A stretch of 31,930 nt of DNA, taken from NCBI GenBank assembly GCA_033763435.1, contig JANRKN010000043.1, forward strand, positions 1 through 31,930, read 5' to 3'. Below are positions 6,699 to 14,958 of the stretch, one piece after another; positions within the stretch are counted from its first letter, which is position 1; each line of letters begins with the position of its first letter. A program made the translations under genes and the position numbers. The notes under the pieces were generated by a model. It was not told the origin of the DNA and made no database searches. It saw only the letters and a list, made by a program, of their open reading frames with translations. This DNA is from JANRKN01 sp033763435 (lineage in GTDB: Bacteria; Planctomycetota; Phycisphaerae; Phycisphaerales; UBA1924).

Positions 6699-9485
6699 AT
6701 GAACGCGAGCATCGGACCTGTGCTGGATCGGCTCTTGGCACGTGCGGCGGAGGCCTGCGGGCTTTCGTCGGCGCGGCAGAGCGCCGTCGAGATCGCCAAC
6801 TTGTGCGCCCGCGCGGGCGACGCGGCGCAGAGCCCCGAGCGTGACGATGCCGCGGCGCGCGTCGCGCGGCTTTCGACGGGCGAGATCCGCGACATGGTGC
6901 GCTTTGTGACCGCGCGGTTTCATGTGCTGAACCAGGCCGAGCAGGTGAACATCATCCGCGTCAACCGCGCGCGGGCTCGCGCCGCGACGCCCGACGCACC
7001 CCGCGCTGAATCGCTCGCCGAGGCCTTCGCGCGCGTGCGTGATCTCGGGCTCGACGCTGGCGGCGTGCGCGCGCTGGTCGAGCGGCTGGACATTCAGCCG
7101 ACGCTGACGGCGCACCCGACCGAGGCCAAGCGCCGCGCGGTGCTCGACAACCTTGTGCGCCTCGCGGCCGAGATGGAGCGTCTCGCGGAGGCCAATCTGA
7201 GCGAGGGTGAGAAGCGCGGCATCGAGCGCCGCGTCGCAGGGCTCATGGAGCTGCTGCTCGCGACGGATGATGTGCGCCCCAAGCGCCTGGACGTGATCGA
7301 CGAGGTCAAGAACGGGCTGTTCTTTCTGCGTTCTTCCATCTGGTCGGCCGTGCCGCGGCTGATGAGGGATCTGGCCGACTGCGCGAACGAGGCCTTCGGC
7401 GCGGGCGCGCTCGAACTCACCGACCTGCCCGCGCTCATCCGCTATCGCACATGGATCGGCGGCGACCGCGACGGCAACCCGCGCGTGACGCACGACGTGA
7501 CCGCCGCGACGCTCCAGCAGCTCCGCTCGGCGGCGGTCGAACTCTGGGACCGCGAGCTCGCGGAGCTCCAGCAGGAACTCACGCTCTCCAAGCGCCGGGT
7601 GAGCATCCCCGCGTGGTTCCTCGCGCTCGTTGAGAAGGACGAGCACGCGCGCGAGCTCGACGGCGCATGGCTTGAGCACCGACAGAACGAGCCTGTGCGC
7701 GTCCGCCTCATGCAGCTGCGCACGCGCCTCAAGCGCGACCCGGGCTACGACGGCCTCGCGCTCGTGCGCGATCTGATCGCGATCCGTGATGCGATCGCCG
7801 AGGCGGGCCTCAGCGAGGCGGCGCGCTCCGGGCGCCTGGCGGACGCGATCGTCCGCGCGCGCGTCTTCGGCCTCCACTTGGCGACGCTGGACGTCCGCCA
7901 GCACAGCGCGGTGCATGAGTCGACGGTTGCGGAACTGCTCGCCCTCGCGGGTGTCACGCCCGACTATCGCGCGCTCAGCGAGGAGCAGCGGGTCGAGGTT
8001 CTTCGTCGCGAGCTCGCGCAGCCCAGGCCTCTGAGGCCGATCGGCGCGCCCCTCTCGCCCCAGGCCGCGGAGATGATGCAGACACTCCGCGTGGTGCGCG
8101 ATGCCGTGGCGCAGGATCGGCGCAGCGTGCGGAGCTTTGTCATCTCCATGACCCACGGCCTGAGCGATGTGCTCGAGGTGCTCCTCATGATGAAAGAGGC
8201 CGGCCTCACGCGCGTCGTGAGCGCCCGACCGCCATCCTCGGGGCCCGGCGGGGCCCCGACTCTGGAGAGCTCGCTGCACGTCGTGCCCCTGCTGGAAACC
8301 ATCGACGATCTCGAGCGCGGCGAGGGGCTGATTGCCTCAATGCTCGACGATCCGCTCTACCGCTCGCACCTCGAGAGCCTCGTGCCCGCCTCGCTGCGCG
8401 ACCGCTTCGAGGGTCGCATGAGCGCGCCCGTGCAGGAAGTGATGCTCGGCTACAGCGACTCGAACAAGGACGGCGGGTTCATGATGGCCAACGTCGCGCT
8501 CGATCGGGCGCAGCGTCGCGTGGCGCGCGCGGTGCTCGATCGCGGCGTGCTGCTGCGCTATTTCCACGGTCGGGGCGGCACAGTGGGCCGGGGCGGGGGC
8601 CGTGCAGGCCGCGCGATCATGGCCTCGCCCGCGCCCGCGCGCACGGGGCGCATCCGCTTCACCGAGCAGGGTGAGGTGATCAGTTTCCGCTACGCGCTCG
8701 CGCCGATCGCCGAGCGGCACCTCGAGCAGATCGTTCACGCGGCGCTGGTCTCCTCGGCCGACGGTCGCGAGCCCGAGAGCGACTCGCGCGCGCCCGCGCT
8801 CATCGAGCGCCTGGCCAAGCAATCGATGCAGCGCTATCGCTCGCTGATCGACGACCCGGAGTTCTGGGGCTGGTTCATTCACACGGGGCCGATCGGGCCG
8901 ATCGCGGGCATGCCCATCGCGAGCCGCCCGGTGATGCGCACGGGCGCCGCGAGCGCGTCCGCCGATCGCTCGGGCTTCGAGACGCTCCGCGCGATTCCCT
9001 GGGTCTTCACGTGGGTGCAGATGCGGGGGCTCGCGCCCGGCTGGTTCGGGATCGGCGCCGCGCTCGCCTCGGCCTCACCCGAAGAGCGCGCACTGCTCGC
9101 CAAGGAGTATCGCGCGAGTCTGTGGCTGCGCACCGTGCTCGACAACGCGGCGCAGGAACTTCTCCGGGCGCGCCTGCCCATCGCCCGGCGCTACGGCGCG
9201 CATTTCCCGCAGGGCGCGCGCATCTTCGCGATGCTCGAAGAAGAGCACGCGCGCGCCGTCGCGGGCGTGCTGGAGGTGACGGGCGCGAAGGCGCTGGGCC
9301 AGGACACGCCGATCATCGCCGAGTCGATCCGCGAGCGCAACCCGTGGACGGACGTCCTCAATCTCGCGCAGATCGAGCTCCTCTCGCGAGCCCGCACGGC
9401 CAACGAAGCCGAGCGGGCCGAGCTCGAGCCGTTGCTCCTGCAAACCGTCAGCGGCCTGGCCGCGGCGATGCAGAGCACGGGATGA
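6699..9485 (+). CDS. ppc: Phosphoenolpyruvate carboxylase
   Basis: This cytoplasmic enzyme adds bicarbonate to phosphoenolpyruvate, giving oxaloacetate and phosphate, and so refills the TCA cycle. The 928-aa length is typical. Hallmarks are L-T-A-H-P-T-E-A with the catalytic His139, G-Y-S-D-S-N-K-D-G-G, F-H-G-R-G-G-T-V-G-R-G-G-G (from about 622), T-E-Q-G-E-V-I and a C-terminus ending S-T-G, close to the family's N-T-G. The ATG at 6699 is preferred over an in-frame start 17 codons earlier because homologues begin near the sequence that follows it and the extension would run into the esterase stop. No Shine-Dalgarno sequence is seen; AACAAT ends six bases before the ATG. The gene is 44 bases after the esterase and is functionally unrelated to it. 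Confidence 0.97.
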   Translation: MNASIGPVLDRLLARAAEACGLSSARQSAVEIANLCARAGDAAQSPERDDAAARVARLSTGEIRDMVRFVTARFHVLNQAEQVNIIRVNRARARAATPDAPRAESLAEAFARVRDLGLDAGGVRALVERLDIQPTLTAHPTEAKRRAVLDNLVRLAAEMERLAEANLSEGEKRGIERRVAGLMELLLATDDVRPKRLDVIDEVKNGLFFLRSSIWSAVPRLMRDLADCANEAFGAGALELTDLPALIRYRTWIGGDRDGNPRVTHDVTAATLQQLRSAAVELWDRELAELQQELTLSKRRVSIPAWFLALVEKDEHARELDGAWLEHRQNEPVRVRLMQLRTRLKRDPGYDGLALVRDLIAIRDAIAEAGLSEAARSGRLADAIVRARVFGLHLATLDVRQHSAVHESTVAELLALAGVTPDYRALSEEQRVEVLRRELAQPRPLRPIGAPLSPQAAEMMQTLRVVRDAVAQDRRSVRSFVISMTHGLSDVLEVLLMMKEAGLTRVVSARPPSSGPGGAPTLESSLHVVPLLETIDDLERGEGLIASMLDDPLYRSHLESLVPASLRDRFEGRMSAPVQEVMLGYSDSNKDGGFMMANVALDRAQRRVARAVLDRGVLLRYFHGRGGTVGRGGGRAGRAIMASPAPARTGRIRFTEQGEVISFRYALAPIAERHLEQIVHAALVSSADGREPESDSRAPALIERLAKQSMQRYRSLIDDPEFWGWFIHTGPIGPIAGMPIASRPVMRTGAASASADRSGFETLRAIPWVFTWVQMRGLAPGWFGIGAALASASPEERALLAKEYRASLWLRTVLDNAAQELLRARLPIARRYGAHFPQGARIFAMLEEEHARAVAGVLEVTGAKALGQDTPIIAESIRERNPWTDVLNLAQIELLSRARTANEAERAELEPLLLQTVSGLAAAMQSTG

Positions 9486-9494
9486 TGCGAATCT

Positions 9495-9516
9495 GAACGC
9501 GCCGTTCGGTGCGTTC
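9495..9516 (+). terminator. Hairpin just after ppc
   Basis: GAACGC (9495-9500) pairs with GCGTTC (9511-9516), with further pairing inside, about 10 bases past the ppc stop. There is no T run after it, so it may be a 3'-end stabilising hairpin instead of a true intrinsic terminator. Confidence 0.35.
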
Positions 9517-9682
9517 CGAACATGCTCCGCTCCCCAAGTCGGGGAGTCAGCGGACGGTGATTTCCCCCGAGGGCGCCGCGTGGGCCGCGACTCGCCCGGA
9601 AAGGGTGGAGAGGGCCAAAGTCTGTGCCGATGACGCTCGGTCGTCCCGGGGATCTCCCGCCCGGAAAACACCGAGCATCGAC

Positions 9683-12073
9683 ATGCACAGAGAGCGTTGG
9701 TCCAATCGTTCGCGATGGCTGGTGGCGTTGCTGCTGAGCGCCGCGCTGCCCGCGCGGGCGCAGGAAGCGTGTCACACCGCGGGCGATGCGCCCGTCGCCC
9801 AGCCGACGATCGTCACGCAAGACGGCAGCGTCGTGGGCGCGATGAGCGGCACCGGGCATGCGTGGCTGGACTTCTTCGCGGGCGGCGGCTTCTACATGCC
9901 GCGCACGCACTGCCTCGTGAACGAAGCCGGGCAGACGGACTGGGCCTGGGTGATCACGCTTCTGGTGCTGACGACGACGATCGTCGCGATGTATCTCCGC
10001 ATCTTCATCTTCTGGATGCGCTGCTACTTCAACGAGGCCGAGCGCGACCGCAACCGCAAGCTGTTCGACCTGGGCATGGTCTTCCTTCTGTGCGCGCTGT
10101 GCGGCTATGCGATGTCGATCGTGATGTTCTTCTGGCCGGGCTATCGCCTGCTCGCGGGGCTGATGCTCGTGCTGAACTTCTTCACGCTCCGGTTCTGCTG
10201 GCACCTCGCGCCTTTCCGCGCGGCCTTCCAGAGCGGACGGCTCGAGCGCGAACTTCGCGAGGAGATTCAATCCCGCGCGATCAAGCTCGAGGCCACGCTC
10301 GCCGAACGCACACGCCTGCTCCGAGGAAGCGAGCAGCGCTTCCGTACGCTCGTTCAGAACCTGCCCGGCGTTGCCTTCCGCGTCGCCATCGACGAGCGCT
10401 TTACCAACATCTTCGTCAGCGACGGCATCGAGGCGCTCACGGGCTATCCGGCGTCGGACTTCATCAACAATGCCATCCGCGACTGCGCGAGCATCACGCA
10501 CCCGGACGATCTCGGGCGCGTTGATGAGGAGGCCGCGCGGGCCGTGCGCGAACGCACGGGCTACGCGATCGAGTACCGGATCGTCCGGCGTGACGGCGCG
10601 GTGCGCTGGGTCGCCGAGCGCGCGACGGTCGTCTGCGACGAAGCCACGGGCGAGCCCGCGTATCTCGACGGGATGCAGTTGGACATCACCGAGCGCAAGG
10701 AGGCCGAGGAGGCTCTCAAGCGCGCGTCGCTCGTCGACAAGCTCACCGGCCTGCCCAACCGCGCGCTCGTGTTCGATCGCCTCCGCCAGTGCCTTGCGCG
10801 GCGCGCGCGTAAGCCCGAGCAGCACTTCGCCGTGCTGTTCCTCGACTTTGACCGCTTCAAGCTCATCAACGACAGCCTCGGGCACGACGCGGGCGACGAG
10901 CTGCTGCGTCAGATCGCCCAGCGCCTGCGCGGCGTCATGCGGATGTCCGACACCGTCTCGCGCGAGCAACCCTCGGCGGAGCAGCCGGGCACCACGGCCG
11001 GGCGGCTCGGCGGCGATGAGTTTGTCGTGATCCTCACGGACCTCGCGTCGCCCGCAGACGCGCAGATCGTCGCGCAGCGGATCCTCGAGGTCTGCCGCGA
11101 GCCGTACTCCATCAGCGGGCACGAGGTCATCTCGACGGTGAGCATCGGGCTGGTCACGAGCGAGACCGCGCGCGGCGATGCCGAGGAGATCCTCCGCGAC
11201 GCCGACACCGCGATGTACCAGGCCAAGCTGGCGGGCAAGGGTTGCTGTGTCGCCTTTGACGCCGCGATGCGTGACCGCGCCGACGAGCGCCTGCTGCTCG
11301 AGGAAGAACTGCGGAGCGCGGTTGCGCGCGGCGCGTTCACGGTGCTCTACCAGCCGATCGTGTCGATGGAGGACAGCCGGTGCGTCGCCGCCGAGGCTCT
11401 CGTGCGCTGGGACAACCCGCGCCGGGGGCCTGTCTCACCCGCGGAGTTCATCCCCATCGCGGAAGACTGCGGCGTCATCAACCCCCTGGGCGCGTGGGTG
11501 CTGCGCACCGCATGCGAACAGTTCATGCGCTGGCGCGCGGCGCTCGGCGAACAGTGCCCCGACCACATCAGCGTCAATCTCTCTCGCTCGCAGCTGGCGT
11601 GCCATGACCTGCCCGCGACGATCGAGACGATCCTGCGCGAGACGGGCCTGCCCGCGTCGTGCCTGCAGCTGGAGATCACCGAGAATCAGGCCGCGCGGGC
11701 GACCGGGAGCTATCGCGAGGCGCTCGGACGGCTTCGCGCGCTGGGCGTGCGGATGGCGATGGACGATTTCGGCACGGGCATGAGCTCGCTGTCGGGCCTG
11801 CACGAGCTGCCGATCGATGTGCTGAAGATTGACCGCAGCTTCGTGAGGAATCTCTGCCAGGGCAAGCAGTTCATGGCCCTTGCGCGGTCGATCATCGAGC
11901 TTGCGGGCAATCTGGGCCTGCGGACGGTCGCGGAGGGCATCGAAACGCCCAACGACCTCGCGGTGCTGCAGGCGCTGGGGTGCGACGACGGGCAGGGCTA
12001 TCTGTTCGCCAAGCCTCTGCCGGCGGATCAGTTCGAGCGCTTTGCGCGCGAGCGTCCGAGCCGGGCCGCGTAA
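9683..12073 (+). CDS. Membrane PAS-GGDEF-EAL protein (c-di-GMP synthase/phosphodiesterase)
   Basis: The ATG at 9683 gives 796 aa; the 58-residue upstream extension is not membrane-like and is left out. A signal-like segment (about 11-27) and three further hydrophobic segments (about 87-112, 129-150, 153-172) place the sensor part in the membrane. A helical linker follows, then a PAS/PAC domain (about 215-345, ending D-I-T-E-R-K). The cyclase domain has intact G-G-D-E-F (443-447). The EAL domain has E-A-L (571-573), N-L-S-R-S, E-I-T-E-N, D-D-F-G-T-G (from 694), K-I-D, A-E-G-I-E-T and G-Q-G-Y, so both activities look possible. About 14 extra residues separate the R-x-x-D inhibitory-site motif from GGDEF. 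No c-di-GMP effector is nearby. Confidence 0.93.
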   Translation: MHRERWSNRSRWLVALLLSAALPARAQEACHTAGDAPVAQPTIVTQDGSVVGAMSGTGHAWLDFFAGGGFYMPRTHCLVNEAGQTDWAWVITLLVLTTTIVAMYLRIFIFWMRCYFNEAERDRNRKLFDLGMVFLLCALCGYAMSIVMFFWPGYRLLAGLMLVLNFFTLRFCWHLAPFRAAFQSGRLERELREEIQSRAIKLEATLAERTRLLRGSEQRFRTLVQNLPGVAFRVAIDERFTNIFVSDGIEALTGYPASDFINNAIRDCASITHPDDLGRVDEEAARAVRERTGYAIEYRIVRRDGAVRWVAERATVVCDEATGEPAYLDGMQLDITERKEAEEALKRASLVDKLTGLPNRALVFDRLRQCLARRARKPEQHFAVLFLDFDRFKLINDSLGHDAGDELLRQIAQRLRGVMRMSDTVSREQPSAEQPGTTAGRLGGDEFVVILTDLASPADAQIVAQRILEVCREPYSISGHEVISTVSIGLVTSETARGDAEEILRDADTAMYQAKLAGKGCCVAFDAAMRDRADERLLLEEELRSAVARGAFTVLYQPIVSMEDSRCVAAEALVRWDNPRRGPVSPAEFIPIAEDCGVINPLGAWVLRTACEQFMRWRAALGEQCPDHISVNLSRSQLACHDLPATIETILRETGLPASCLQLEITENQAARATGSYREALGRLRALGVRMAMDDFGTGMSSLSGLHELPIDVLKIDRSFVRNLCQGKQFMALARSIIELAGNLGLRTVAEGIETPNDLAVLQALGCDDGQGYLFAKPLPADQFERFARERPSRAA

Positions 12074-12095
12074 CCCTGACGGGTCCGCGCCGCAC

Positions 12096-13424
12096 TCACT
12101 GCGGGAACGCGCAGTCGATGTTGATGAAGCGGTGCACGAAGGTTTCGAAGTCGCCCGAGTCGATGAAGCCCGAATGATCGACGTCGGCCGAGACGATGCA
12201 CCCCGGCGCGGGCACGCCCGGCGCCTCGCACCCGAGCTCAAACTGGCGCACGAAGAGCGCGAAGTCGTCAACGTCGGAGAAGCCGCTGCCGTCGAAGTCG
12301 GCGGGGCAGTACCAAGGGACCTGCGCGATCCACGCTTCTTCGCGCCCCTGCGGGTTGATGCCCGAGCCGACGATGACCGTGCCCAGCGCGTTCATGTCCG
12401 AGACCGAACGCAGCGTCCAGCCCGCGAGCTGCGCGGCAAGGCCCAGATCGTTCGCGAGATAGTCCTGAAGGTTGCGCAGGCCCATCGGGCGGGTCCAGAT
12501 GAACACGACCGCCGTATCGCTGATCGGCTGATAGCCCGAGCCGACGATCACCTCGCCGTCGGAGCGGATGGCCGAGGCCTGCCAGTCGGCGCTGGAATCC
12601 AGCGGCGGAAGTGTGCCCAGATCGCGGGCCTTGAACGTGGCAAACAGCGTCGCGACCGTCGGGCCGCTGGCCGAGAGCCGCGTCGCGCCGACGGTGACAG
12701 TGCCGTTCGCGGAGGTGTCGATCGCGTAGGCGTCGGCGGTGCCCGTGAGCTGTGGCAGCGCGATCGCGGCGCTGTTGCCCGCGTTCCATCGGGCGGCGCG
12801 GAAGCCAGAGTCGGTCGCCGCGCGACCCACGACAACCGAGCCTTCGGGGCTGATGCCCACCGCGTTGGTGTTCGCGCTCGCGCCGCCGAAGCCCAGCAGC
12901 GCGGCAAACTCGGTGCCGGTGAAGCGATAGCCGATCACCGCGGGCCCCTGCAGATAGTCGCCGATGGTCACGCCCGAGTCGCTCATGCCCGCGACGTACG
13001 CCGACAGAGGCAGCGGCACGAGCCCCGACGCGGGGCCGGGCGCGGTCCACGAGGCTGTGAGTGAGACCGTGGGCGGCTGCGTCGAGGTGCCGACGATCAG
13101 CGAGCCGTCAAAGTTGGTGTCGGCCGCGCGGCTTGAGAACTGGCCGACGATGGGGTCGAGGATCTGGAATCCCTGCGCACTGGTCCACTTGAAGCCGCGC
13201 GAGAGGCCCGCGGTCGTCGTGCTTGTGCGAAGGCCAACAACGGTCGAGCCATCGCCCGAGACGCCCAGCGCGAACGACTGCGTGTCGGCGCTCGCGCCGC
13301 CCAGACCTTGGAACGAGGGCGCCTGCGCACGAGCCGACGTCACGAGCAGGGCAGGAAAGAACAGGGCGGGAGCAATCACACTCAGAGCCCCGCGGGAACG
13401 CGAGGCGGCACGGGCGCGGGTCAT
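12096..13424 (-). CDS. Secreted HAF-repeat protein with GC-type dockerin
   Basis: The ATG at 13424 (442 aa) follows GGAGGAG with an 8-base spacer and opens a signal peptide ending S-A-R-A-Q (about residue 34). An in-frame start 33 codons earlier has no support. The body consists of short repeats of the type V-S-x-D-G-S-x-V-V-G (for example G-V-S-G-D-G-S-T-V-V-G, I-S-P-E-G-S-V-V-V-G, I-R-S-D-G-E-V-I-V-G). These match the 'extracellular repeat, HAF family' and are likely beta-propeller blades. The C-terminus has two dockerin-like motifs, the second somewhat degenerate (D-V-D-H-S-G-F-I-D-S-G-D-F), followed by a 6-residue tail after the last cysteine pair position. The gene converges on the GGDEF-EAL gene with only 22 bases between them. 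Its substrate or partner is unknown. Confidence 0.87.
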   Translation of the reverse strand: MTRARAASRSRGALSVIAPALFFPALLVTSARAQAPSFQGLGGASADTQSFALGVSGDGSTVVGLRTSTTTAGLSRGFKWTSAQGFQILDPIVGQFSSRAADTNFDGSLIVGTSTQPPTVSLTASWTAPGPASGLVPLPLSAYVAGMSDSGVTIGDYLQGPAVIGYRFTGTEFAALLGFGGASANTNAVGISPEGSVVVGRAATDSGFRAARWNAGNSAAIALPQLTGTADAYAIDTSANGTVTVGATRLSASGPTVATLFATFKARDLGTLPPLDSSADWQASAIRSDGEVIVGSGYQPISDTAVVFIWTRPMGLRNLQDYLANDLGLAAQLAGWTLRSVSDMNALGTVIVGSGINPQGREEAWIAQVPWYCPADFDGSGFSDVDDFALFVRQFELGCEAPGVPAPGCIVSADVDHSGFIDSGDFETFVHRFINIDCAFPQ

Positions 13425-13494
13425 GTCTCGTACTCCTCCGAACAGCCGACATCCGCCTTCGCCCCCCGGGGCTGGGCGGCAGAATCGGCCCCCC

Positions 13495-13523
13495 AGCCTA
13501 CCCGCCTGCGGTGATCGGACCAA
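13495..13523 (-). promoter_or_regulatory. Candidate promoter of the HAF-repeat gene
   Basis: Read on the minus strand, TTGGTC (13518-13523), a 17-base spacer and TAGGCT (13495-13500) lie about 70 bases upstream of the ATG at 13424. An imperfect hairpin (GGCTGGG/CCCAGCC, 13470-13498) overlaps the expected start of the RNA. Confidence 0.4.
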
Positions 13524-13598
13524 GCCCGGCGCGTGTTCAGAGCGGGCAAAGATCGCCCCGCGGTGCGGGTTTCGGGGCCGCTGGCCGTCCGAGAACCG

Positions 13599-13626
13599 TT
13601 GCGGACGTGCAAGAATCGGTTAGGCT
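13599..13626 (+). promoter_or_regulatory. Candidate promoter of the membrane-protein gene at 13755
   Basis: TTGCGG (13599-13604), a 16-base spacer and TAGGCT (13621-13626) precede the ATG at 13755 by about 130 bases. The -10 hexamer equals that of the divergent HAF-gene promoter. The rest of the 330-base divergent region 13425-13754 shows no gene. Confidence 0.3.
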
Positions 13627-13754
13627 CTCGGGGCGGGGCGCCGGTGCGTCGGGGCGGGGGGCAACGCCGGTCGGAACGCCCATCGCGGACTTCCGAAGAA
13701 CCTGACGGTTCCATTGCCGGACGCTGGTCCATTCTCGGGCGGGAGGGTTTGAAG

Positions 13755-14624
13755 ATGCTCGACAAGTTCACGCGGTCTTGGGAGCTGACGAAGCAGTCGT
13801 GGGCCGTGCTGCGGGCTGAGAAGGGCCTGGTGCTGTTCCCGATTCTGTCGTCGATCACCTCGCTGGCGATCGTCGCGAGCTTCGCGGTGCCGATCGCGCT
13901 GGCGATCGACTGGTCGAAGTTCGAGCAGGACGGCAAGCACGGGGCGCAGATCTTCCAGGGCTGGCACTATCCGGTGCTGTTCGTGCTGTACGTGCTGACG
14001 TACTTCATCACGACGTTCTTCAACGCGGGGCTGATCGCGTGCGTGAACGAGCGGCTGGAGGGGCGCGACACCAACGTCGGCTTCGGGCTCAAGGCCGCCG
14101 CAGGGCGCATCCCGCAGATCTTCGGCTGGTCGGTCCTGAACGCGACCGTCGGCGTCGTCATCCAGATGATCGCCGACCGCCTCGGCTGGGTCGGGCAGAT
14201 GATCCTCCGGTTCATCGGCATGGCGTGGGCGATTGCGACGTTCTTCGTCGTGCCCGTGCTCGTGCTCGAGGGCGTCGGGCCGATCGACGCGGTCAAGCGC
14301 TCGGTCTCGGTGCTCAAGAAAAACTGGGGCGAGGCGGGCATCACCACGCTGGGCTTCAGCGCGGTTGCCACGCTCGCCGGCGTGCTGTGGGCGATCGTCA
14401 CGATGGGCCCGGCGATCGCGCTGATGATGGCGATGCGCTCGCCCGTCCCGCTGTTCGCGGGCATCGCCGCGTTCATCCTGGGCGGCATGGTGCTCAGCGT
14501 GGTGGTCAGCACCATGCAGGTGATCGTCCGAGCGGCGCTGTATCGGTTTGCCGCGACGGGCGCCGTCGCCGCGGGCTTTGATGAGAGCCAGTTCCGCAGC
14601 GCCTTCGCGCCCAAGAAGAAGTGA
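13755..14624 (+). CDS. Polytopic integral membrane protein (DUF6159-like)
   Basis: The ATG at 13755 follows GGGAGGG with a 7-base spacer (289 aa). The protein begins M-L-D-K-F-T-R-S-W-E-L-T-K-Q-S-W, an amphipathic start, and then has about six hydrophobic segments. They include an early pair around residues 30-55 and 75-95, two near 125-170 and two near 200-260. The charged end is rich in lysine. From memory the order (short amphipathic start, hydrophobic pairs, V-L-E-G-V-G-P-I-D-A-V-K-R-S motif) resembles the DUF6159/glycerophosphoryl-diester-like membrane family; this is not certain. Function is unknown. It is transcribed away from the HAF-repeat gene and towards the small membrane-protein gene, with 22 bases between the stops. 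Confidence 0.85.
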   Translation: MLDKFTRSWELTKQSWAVLRAEKGLVLFPILSSITSLAIVASFAVPIALAIDWSKFEQDGKHGAQIFQGWHYPVLFVLYVLTYFITTFFNAGLIACVNERLEGRDTNVGFGLKAAAGRIPQIFGWSVLNATVGVVIQMIADRLGWVGQMILRFIGMAWAIATFFVVPVLVLEGVGPIDAVKRSVSVLKKNWGEAGITTLGFSAVATLAGVLWAIVTMGPAIALMMAMRSPVPLFAGIAAFILGGMVLSVVVSTMQVIVRAALYRFAATGAVAAGFDESQFRSAFAPKKK

Positions 14625-14646
14625 CCCGGGCGCTCAGCGCGGATCG

Positions 14647-14880
14647 TCAGGCCTTCTCGCGCAGCCTCGGCATCGCGAGGCCCAGCAGCCCCGCGCCCAC
14701 CGCCGCGACGAGGATCCCGCCCTCGAAAGCGCGCTTGGCCTGATCCTTCAGTGAGTCCGCCGCCTCGGGATACGCGAGCAACACCCGCACCGCCTCGTGC
14801 CCGTACAGAAACGAGCCGATGCCCGCGACCACCATCAGCGCGCCCAATCCCATCGCCAAACGACGAAAGATCGACTTCAT
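14647..14880 (-). CDS. Small two-helix membrane protein, hypothetical
   Basis: A 77-residue reading frame encodes two hydrophobic helices (about residues 9-27 and 53-70) joined by a polar loop with charged residues (E-A-A-D-S-L-K-D-Q-A-K-R). A basic N-terminus (M-K-S-I-F-R-R) and a short basic tail (R-L-R-E-K-A) frame it, so both ends probably face the cytoplasm. No family is recognised. There is no Shine-Dalgarno sequence; TAGAAT ends six bases before the ATG, which suggests a leaderless mRNA. The sensible membrane topology and the placed promoter element support a real gene despite its size. Confidence 0.7.
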   Translation of the reverse strand: MKSIFRRLAMGLGALMVVAGIGSFLYGHEAVRVLLAYPEAADSLKDQAKRAFEGGILVAAVGAGLLGLAMPRLREKA

Positions 14881-14886
14881 GAGACC

Positions 14887-14892
14887 ATTCTA
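14887..14892 (-). promoter_or_regulatory. -10-like TAGAAT directly before the small membrane gene
   Basis: The hexamer TAGAAT on the minus strand matches the -10 consensus in five of six bases and ends six bases before the ATG. This predicts transcription starting at or next to the start codon. No good -35 element is visible. Confidence 0.45.
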
Positions 14893-14958
14893 ACGGCGCG
14901 GTGCTCTTCCCGTGCCACCCCACTCGCGATTCGCCATTCACGACTCGCGCGGTCTTCC

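Noticed and set aside
6507..8279. Open minus-strand frame of 590 codons opposite ppc
   Set aside because: The plus strand is an unmistakable PEP carboxylase; the antisense product is low-complexity and Arg/Ala-rich.
9191..11122. Open minus-strand frame of 643 codons opposite ppc and the GGDEF-EAL gene
   Set aside because: It crosses two clear plus-strand genes and has no recognisable motif.
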